From NCBI RefSeq assembly GCF_042242105.1, contig NC_092017.1, positions 19,368,432 to 19,432,431 of the forward strand: a stretch of DNA of 64,000 bases. Reading direction: 5' to 3'. How positions within the stretch are numbered: position 1 is the stretch's first letter; the number at the start of each line of letters is the position of its first letter. The translations under genes were made by a program, and so were the position numbers. The notes beneath the pieces were generated by a model, which saw nothing but the letters and a program-made list of their open reading frames with translations, searched no databases and was not told the DNA's origin. The stretch comes from Pempheris klunzingeri. Its lineage: Eukaryota > Chordata > Actinopteri > Acropomatiformes > Pempheridae. This document shows positions 23,577 through 64,000 of the stretch, piece by piece.

Positions 23577-26053
23577 TCAGAGGTACGGCTGGTCTGTGGA
23601 GAGCACCGGCTCTTTATAAACAGCACCCGGGGTCACTGGTGGCTTTTGGACTTCAGCAACTTGACTATAAGAAATCACACAAAAACAAAAAAAAAAAAAC
23701 ACAGGTGTAAATCAGGAGTAAATAGGTGTCATATAATCTTGTTTTATTCTTCACACAGCAAAAAGTTACCGCTCACATTAGAAGATGTCAGATCAATACA
23801 TCTTAGCATTGAAGCATGACAGCACACACACTGTGTGTGTTGGGAAAAAAATGAGCAGAAGCCTCTGATAAGCATTCACAGACAGGCAGAAGTGTTTAAA
23901 TGGCGGCAATGGCGTCTTACTGCTGCCACACTTATTCCAGCTATGAACATAACTGCATTTATATAATCTGATGAAGACTGTTTACGTGGGTCCCACCTCA
24001 CTGCCTTCATTGTGTTGGTTTACTGCAGCTCAGAACAATGTTTTCTGTCATCAGTCTGTCATCTCTGCAAATTCAACACTTCCTGTGCTGGTTTTTCACA
24101 GTAAAGTTCCAGCAAAGACAAATCTACATCTACATTTGTATATTTTTCAGAATTTTCAAATAGTTGATTATTTTCAAACAATTATGTGCTGCTTATCAGA
24201 GGACAGATAAAATGTTTTCCTAGCAACCAGAACCCATTAGGTCACTGTTATTTAAAAAATGAATATGTGACCCAAAGGTATTGATTGAACCATTTACCTC
24301 CCAGCGGTAATAGCCTTCTGTGAAGACATAACAACTGTGGCAGGTACCGACTCTCTGCGTCCATCTCTTGTGAAATAGTAGTTGCTGGCATACTTGTGGC
24401 TTGGGCCTACTGGCAGTTTGGGAGGTGGCTGCGTCCTAAAGAGAGAGCATTGTAAACAGAAACTAAACAGTCAACCAAAACTGTGTCGTGTAAAACACTC
24501 TGTTTGGGAATAAACAATTTAGTTAACAGAAATAAATATAAAAACTAAACTTTGGAAAAAATGAAAATTCACTTAAACAATTGTGCTTTCACCAATCGTT
24601 GTGTTTGTATTGTAAGAAATAATCCTGAACTTCTTTAATCTGCCCCAGGCAAATTCCCCCATAATATCATATAAAAGAACACCAAAACTAATAAAAACTC
24701 CACCAAAAGTAAACATCTTGAAACGATAAAACCTAAACTGACTACACCACAAACTACACTGGAGACCAAATGAAAATAAACTGGATTGAAAACAAAAATA
24801 AAAAATGAAATAAAAACTATAATAACTCAGCAGCATCAGTACCTTCTCTAAAGCTGCATACAGATTTTGCACCTTAGCTTACTTTTTTTTTTTGCACTTG
24901 TGGGGCATGTTATTTCAGGTACTGGTGGAAAATATATCCATGATGGACAGTTTCAGTAACAGATACGTGATTTTGAGGTGCTTATTGCAGCATTTCCCTG
25001 CTCCGACACACCTGATTCAAATAATCCCCTTGTCATACAGATGCCTGATGATGACACATTCGTTTGAATCAGGAGTGCCAGAGCAGGGAAACAGCTAAGA
25101 CACACAGGCCAACGGGCCTGAAGGACCAGGAGCGGGAAATCCTGGCTTATTAGATGCCAAAACAGTGCACAGCGGGGTAAACGTATTGCTGGAAGTACTT
25201 GATTAGACTTACCACTTTAAAAAGGCACAAAAATGCCACTGACTAATCTACTTTTGGGTCACAAAAATGAGATCAAATTCAGTTTCAGGCCCCACAACAC
25301 CTTGGGATGACCTAACATGAGGTAGTGGCAAACAGGTGTATTTTCTTGTGGCAGTGCAGCGTCGTGTTTAAAGCACATCCCCTGGTTAGTTACCATCGTT
25401 CACCTGCAACAATTTGACTGTGTTACAGCTTTTAAACTGGTGAAGTTTAAAAAAAAGTGTGCCAGTTCCTGGTATATCAAGACGTCACATGAATATCACT
25501 AATAACTCATCACTAATAACTCACCAGTAATTACTAACCACTAATAACTCATCACTAGTTACTAACCACTAATAACTCATCACTAGTTACTAACCACTAG
25601 TTACTAACCACTAATAACTTGGCTGCAGCTGTTCCCAGAGACAAAAACAGTCTTCGGTACAGAGTGGAACAGTATTGTGGGGCGGCAGGTTAACGCCGGT
25701 GCACCAAGTCTTACCTCTTTGCGATCTCCCCATATCTCAGCTGCAGTTTGCTTTGCAGGTCATGCTGAAAAGGAAAAAATATATATTAATTATTATATAA
25801 TACTATTTTTTTTTTTTAAATCACGCTGTCAATACAGACCGGATGATTATCTTCTTGCTAGCTATCAAAAGCTAACCAGCTAAAATTGGAAACTTCTGCC
25901 TGTTTAGCAAGTTTATTACAAAAAATACACTTTAAATACGATTGTGTTTTCTTTCACATTAACTCCTGCCTCGGGTGTACAGCGTGTCCGTGTGTTTCTT
26001 ACCCCAGACAGTAAATTTCGTAGCCTCTGGATGATTTTGGTCGCAGTCGCCAT
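23577..26053 (-). CDS. ndufa7: NADH:ubiquinone oxidoreductase subunit A7 (complex I B14.5a)
   Basis: Four coding exons: 26003-26053, 25715-25764, 24298-24435 and 23577-23664. They join in phases 0, 2 and 2 and give 108 aa; human NDUFA7 is 113 aa. The start [17 protein letters not shown], the central [20 protein letters not shown] and the C-terminal STDQPYL match the family closely. It is an accessory subunit of mitochondrial complex I on the matrix side, and has no cleaved presequence here. The ATG at 26053 is chosen because it starts the conserved N terminus. The gene lies between mast3 and the receptor gene, all on the same strand. Confidence 0.97.
24992..25138. repeat. interspersed palindromic repeat, copy 2 of the 'TTTCCCTGCTC' family
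   Basis: Arms 'tttccctgctccgacacacc' and 'ccagagcagggaaa' flank a centre whose 'tgattcaaat' and 'tttgaatca' also pair, so the unit can fold into a long hairpin. The outer part reads 'aaggaccaggagcggg'. It matches 5717-5862 in reverse. It lies in ndufa7 intron 2. Confidence 0.55.
25496..25619 (+). repeat. minisatellite of 'actaataactcatc' / 'actagttactaacc' units
   Basis: About nine imperfect 14-bp units alternate between two variants over roughly 125 bp. It lies in ndufa7 intron 2. Confidence 0.85.
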
Positions 26054-26780
26054 GTTTGCTGTTGTGAAGGACACGGGACTTCTTCTGTGGTGTTAAATGA
26101 AGTCTGTCAGCAGCGCCTTACTGACACCTGGCGGTCTGAAAGAAAACTGCAGCGCCGCAGACGGATGGACAGGACACAGTGCTGCAAAATTAAACTGAAG
26201 ATCACCAGAAAATGTCCACCATCGGTTCTAGATCAAATCTTTACTATCTGTGCAAATGTGCTGATAACAGCAGCAGTGCCTCATGGAGGCAGAGGCACAA
26301 ACCAGTATCTCATACATAAAACACTTATTTTAATAATAAAATATTTGATACATCAGATCAGTTTTGTAAATTAATGCTCTAGGTTTTCCATCCTCAGTCT
26401 GTTTTTTAAAGCATGTATACACCAGTGCTAGTGAATAGTAAAGTGAATTATGTATTAGTACGGCAAAGTGCAACATTTACTGTATTTTGATACATGGTTA
26501 ATATTTTAACATTATATATCTGAATTACATGTTTATTGTAATGTCTCTGTAAATTATATTATGTACTAGCAACCCTACTACATTTCTCGTCAGATGACTA
26601 CAAACAAAGTAAAAAGTATGAGATGGAAGAAGTCAAACTGTGTGGATGTGTATCACCACACTGATGGAGACTGTCTCTGCATTATTACCTAATTATTTCC
26701 CACATCAGAGCTGTATATAAGAACACTGTATGTGATCCATAGAAAACTCAGTGGAGTCAGACTAAGGATAAGTCAAAGAG
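26054..26780. other. ndufa7 promoter side and spacer to the mast3 3' end
   Basis: About 700 bp between the ndufa7 ATG and the proposed mast3 polyadenylation signal. No coding exon, TATA box or clear repeat was seen. The 26054-26100 part should hold the ndufa7 5'UTR. Confidence 0.5.
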
Positions 26781-29700
26781 AAATACAAATTTTATTTGTT
26801 GCACAAGAAAACACAGTACAGGGCGCCGACGCCAGTATACCATGCAATCAAGTATTACAGATGTGTGCTTGTCTCATGCAGCATGCACTGAACAGAAGAG
26901 TCCACAGGAGAACACATGCACATGTACAACAGATTGACCTGCCAGTTTGTTCTTTTAAGAGTGAGTTTAACACCGGCTGGGGGGCAGCTCGTCTGTGCCG
27001 ACATCACTGTTGGGCGTTGTTACAGGTGCAGAACCTGAAGCTTTCAACCAGCAGAGAAGAATCGAGCACAGACTGCATTTACATTCACATAAGAAACCAG
27101 GTTATTCAGAGAAATTGGGCGTACATGCCCTGCAAAAAGGTCTCTCCCAAACTTTGTCATATTTTGGAAATTAGACTGTATAATTAGACCATATTCTGTG
27201 TGGTAACTGTGTTCTTTAGCTATGAAGCCTTTAGACAGCACAGTTTAGACTACAGGTTGTCCCTCACAATGCAAATCTGAAGTCTACAAGTACTGTTAAA
27301 TCAGCTGTTTTAGTTTTGCTGACTTATATCCTATTATCTTACTTACATTAATGTGTACATTAAAAAAACAAATCAGGTAAAGTATACATGACCAAGACAT
27401 CATGTTTGTCCAGCAGAAATCCAGCCGTATTCAGCAGGTTTTCTTTCATCCCTTAGCTAATAAAACTCCCTTAAATGACATCCATTGAACATGACATTCT
27501 TTATCAAGTCGGATATTAAATCAGTTACTTAAGTGCATGTAAAAACACTCTATGCCCATCAGCTTGGTGCTAAATTACCCTTTCTGAACAGTTTGAAAAC
27601 AGAATAAAAACAGATATGTAACGTCTAAGAGTTGTTTCCTTTCATGGTATCAAAGAAGGTAGTTTCATCATATACAAGCCACAGGATAGAAAATGTCTGT
27701 ACAGTACATAGCATGTTTGTTCATTGTAAACAATTCTGTCAGACTGCAAAAATAACTGAGCCATTCAGCGACATAAACGCTCCTTGCTGTTCACTGACAC
27801 GACAGCATCCTGTAACGTCGCCATCAGGAGATTTAAGGGCTATTTTTTTTATTTTTCCTAATGAAGAAAAAAGACTTAAGGAACCAAACAGACTCAGGGG
27901 AAAGTTGGTACAAAAGCCAGCAACAGCCACTAACAAATAAGACAATAAACCTCAAAACTCCATCTCTGTAGTGGAAATGATGTGAAATTACTCCCAAAAT
28001 GTTTGAATTTTTTTGGTGGGTTTTTTTTTTTTTTTTTTAAAAACAGCCCATTCCCTCAAATTAAACTTTCCGAAATCCCGGTTCCTGTTGCCTTAAATTG
28101 TCATTGTGCATATAATGTCCTTCAACACATTTTTGGAATTAAACACAGCCTTGTTATCAAAATATACATCAATATTTGTACAATACAAAGACATAAAACA
28201 TTTGTTCAAAGAAGCCCTGGGTTTGGATTCAATGTAAGGGTTTCCCTCTGCCATTTTCAGTTTACCTTCAACATTCACTTACAAAATTCATGTCAAAATA
28301 CATTAGTGCACTTTTCCCTTCAATGTAAACATCACTACATAGTAAATTAGGTAGGAACAGGTCTTTTAGGCATGGTGTCTCTGACATGCTCGTGTGATAA
28401 AACCAAGACGAAAGCTACGGTTTTCAGGAAAAAATACAATACTCCAAAAATACACCAGGATCCAATACATTTCAGGTGTAAAATGTCTTGATGCGATAAG
28501 TAAGGAAAGACCAAAAAATAAATATCAAAATGTTTTAAAAGAAAAAAAAGATATTCCCTCCAGGATTTGAAGAAGACGTAGACTTCGGTTTGGCTGCTCA
28601 ATGTTTTTTTTTTCCTGCAAATTGCATGCTTCGAGTAGAACAAGTTATCACAGCGAGACGCAGAGCCATGCTGAACACCGTTTACAGATGTGAGCAGGAA
28701 AAAAAAATACAAGTCAAAACTAATTAAAGATACCACTATGATTTTGGTATCACGCTGAGTTTATATTGAGTAGCCACAAAGCAGAGTGTGTCGAGTTCTG
28801 CACCATCCAGAACTTCATCTTCAACTTCACTTTTCATTACAAGTTGTCAAAATCGCAACAGCAGTGGAAAAAAACAAGACAAAAAAAAAACATGTCGAGT
28901 TGAGATTACAAACAAATTATTTGAACTGACATTTCTGTCTTCAAAGATATGGCTTAGAGGACGCTGCACTGATATCATGGCACGTAATACCCTTTTTGAG
29001 TCGGCTTCATCATGTCTTCGTAACAGATTGTACCTTAAAGTCATATTTGGACAGTGTCAGTGTGCGATATTACCCTGAAATGACTGGTTTCACATTTAAA
29101 AAAGAACAAAGCCGTGACTGTGAATTCACACTGCGAGGAACGTGATCAACGAGCCAATGGAAGTACTTTTTATTTCTTACAAAGTTAAAAAAGTTTCAGG
29201 AGAAACACGGGACACATAACTAATATTTTCGGGTCCGTCTTCTGTCCCACAGCCATCCTCTCCTTTCCCTGCTTATGTGATTGTTTCATTAACAATGGTT
29301 GTGTCTGATAAGTGCGAAATGGAAGAATTCCAGCTGTGCAGAGCTTTCCAGATTTGAGCAACTGTCAAAATTGAGCATTTATTTTCCTGCATACTTATTA
29401 GTTCTTTGTAGCTTTGACGTTTTCTTCTAGGATGTAGTGCTTTTAAAGGCTGAAGCAATAAAGGAAAAAAAAAAATCTGTATTGTAGCCGTGTACTATAC
29501 ATACAACTGCAGAGTCTGGCTGACAACTGATCACGAATGACACATCAACCATGTTGCTCACAGTGTGAACCAAAAGGTCATTCTTAGGTTTATGGAGATC
29601 AAGATTATAGCAGTATTACACTACTGGAAGCTGCACTGTTCAGATCTAAACTGACACTGACAGGGAGAGAAAAAAAAACAAAAAACAACCACAAGTCCAG

Positions 29701-30122
29701 CTTCTTAAATGACTCCTTTGGTCCTTCAACACTTATTCCCAGCATTATCAAACTGCTCTGTACCACAACAACGTGCTTAAAAAATAGACAATTCATTTAA
29801 AAAAAATCCAGTCAAAAGACATAAAACCACATTTTATGGATACAAAAATGTTAAGCCTTGGCGGTTCAACCAATAAGAACGCCCCTCTTTCCCTGTTACT
29901 AACTCATCATAGTTTACAAATGTAATAAATAAGACCAGCACATCTGCAATGCTTTGAGGCAAATATTTACAATTACAAAATTCAAGTAAAAGTAAAATCT
30001 TCTGCTCTTTCTCAGCCAGACAAATTTGTAAATTAGCTTCCAATTTTTGAATGACTTGGGAAAAAAAAAAAAGAACAACAAAAAAAGATATGAGCAGTTC
30101 AGGTGAGTGTAGTGATGACAGA
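26781..30122 (-). other. probable long 3'UTR of mast3
   Basis: After the mast3 stop at 30123 the minus strand runs about 3.3 kb without exon-like structure to an AATAAA signal (TTTATT on plus at 26791-26796). The stretch is AT-rich, with poly-A/T runs at about 28020-28040 and 30060-30072. Open frames such as 26732-27187 (+) and 28347-28736 (-) have low-complexity or random composition and are not called. The UTR end is inferred from the signal alone. Confidence 0.5.
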
Positions 30123-63180
<33,058 letters not shown>

Positions 63181-63500
63181 TCTTGCTCAACATCAAGCGG
63201 GGGCTTCATTTACCACAGCGCAGCGCCACTCTCTCCCCCAGCCGGCTTCCAGCCACTCATCGCTGCGGTGGGTGACTAAAAATAACCCGTTTAACTGAGT
63301 ATCGTTTACCGGCAGCTTCAGCGGATTCCGGGGAGAATTTCCGTGGGTAAAGGTGCAAGAAAACGCAGTTACATGTAAAATCAAATGAGGCTCCGCGGCA
63401 GTTTTGCGCGTTGCGCTTCGCGTCTGTCTCCGAGGCGCACCGGAGAGCGAGTGCCACAGAGCCGAGGGAGCGACGGGTCACCGATAACCTCCATGTGACT
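63181..63500. promoter_or_regulatory. CpG-rich region upstream of distal mast3 exon 1a
   Basis: A high density of CpG ('cgcgttgcgcttcgcgtc' at about 63407) in an otherwise AT-rich context. No TATA box. It is consistent with a distal promoter and 5'UTR for the long mast3 form. Confidence 0.55.
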
Positions 63501-64000
63501 GGTGGGAAGGAAGGGAGGCAGTGAGGGAGGGAGGAGAGGGGGAGGCTACTGGAAAGGGGGTGGCTAAATCAATTTGGGAGGTGGGTGACAGTCAGGAGCG
63601 GGTTGGGTGAGGAGTGGAGGGAGGGAAGGTTGGGGCGTCGGGGCTCAGATGTGATTGTCAAACCCCGATGGACACTTTGGCCAATCCACATCATGTTTAA
63701 TCATCTATTGTATCTCTGCCATGTTTTTCTGCGCTTTCTTGCCAAACGACGCCAAAATAAAAGTTTTCTCTATTGTCTGATGAGATGTCTGCTTCCTTTA
63801 TGAACCCAGCCCTTCTGTCTGTGCACTGAAACAAAAAGGCAGCAGAGCCGTGAACACTTGCAGGCTGCTGGTTGTGATGAGGCTGGGGAATACCTCCGCT
63901 GGAAACAGCGTGACAGCTGCCACACAGGATGCGTGTGTGTGTGTGTGTGTCATGCCTTTATTTACTGACTTTGTGCAGGAAGCCATTAATTGCATGGACA
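63501..64000. other. upstream flank of mast3
   Basis: A purine-rich G/A tract at about 63500-63640, then AT-rich sequence with a (TG)n microsatellite at 63931-63950. No exon seen. Confidence 0.5.

Noticed and set aside
26732-27187. 151-codon plus-strand frame
   Set aside because: Antisense in the mast3 3'UTR, with no recognised motif and no promoter or splice context.
28347-28736. 129-codon minus-strand frame in the mast3 3'UTR
   Set aside because: Low-complexity hydrophobic composition typical of AT-rich DNA and no homology recognised.

Overview
This is vertebrate, almost certainly teleost (ray-finned fish), genomic DNA. Coding exons are short, flanked by GT/AG splice sites and separated by AT-rich introns. 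The repeats are typical of fish: an SB-type Tc1 transposon, the 'AATCGATTAATCG' interspersed family, L2-like tails and many CA/TG and AT microsatellites. No bacterial-style operons, rRNA, tRNA or CRISPR arrays were seen.

Four protein-coding genes lie on the minus strand, head to tail. In transcription order (right to left) they are: (1) mast3, a microtubule-associated Ser/Thr kinase, coding from 63180 or 56784 down to 30123; (2) ndufa7, the mitochondrial complex I subunit A7/B14.5a, 26053 to 23577; (3) a compact LDL-receptor-family membrane receptor, 22370 to 8715, interpreted as the fish counterpart of CD320, the transcobalamin receptor; (4) kcnv2 (Kv8.2), a modulatory voltage-gated K+ channel subunit, 3607 to 1393. 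I traced exon boundaries by hand, and every junction of the four genes keeps the reading frame.

The most interesting locus is the receptor. It has three LDLa repeats, two EGF repeats, a six-blade YWTD-type propeller, a degenerate third EGF, a transmembrane helix and a short tail without NPxY. It lies directly downstream of ndufa7, as I recall CD320 does in human, and its three-LDLa pattern with a degenerate middle repeat and its tail recall CD320. Human CD320 has no EGF or propeller module. If the homology is right, the fish gene keeps the LDL-receptor-like ectodomain from which mammalian CD320 was trimmed. Its last intron appears to be GC-AG.

mast3 has at least two alternative starts: a distal one (exons at 63134-63180 and 60409-60498) and a proximal one in a CpG-rich region (exon at 56699-56784). 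Both splice in phase to the same exon at 52305-52393. A mast3 intron holds a nearly intact Tc1/SB-like transposon (35295-36875) whose transposase is broken by one frameshift in a G run. A 667-bp MITE-like element with 32-bp inverted termini sits in the last intron of the receptor gene.

The four genes share no pathway that the sequence shows: signalling kinase, respiratory chain, vitamin or lipoprotein uptake, photoreceptor K+ current. Their order is of interest mainly for the history of vertebrate paralogous blocks.
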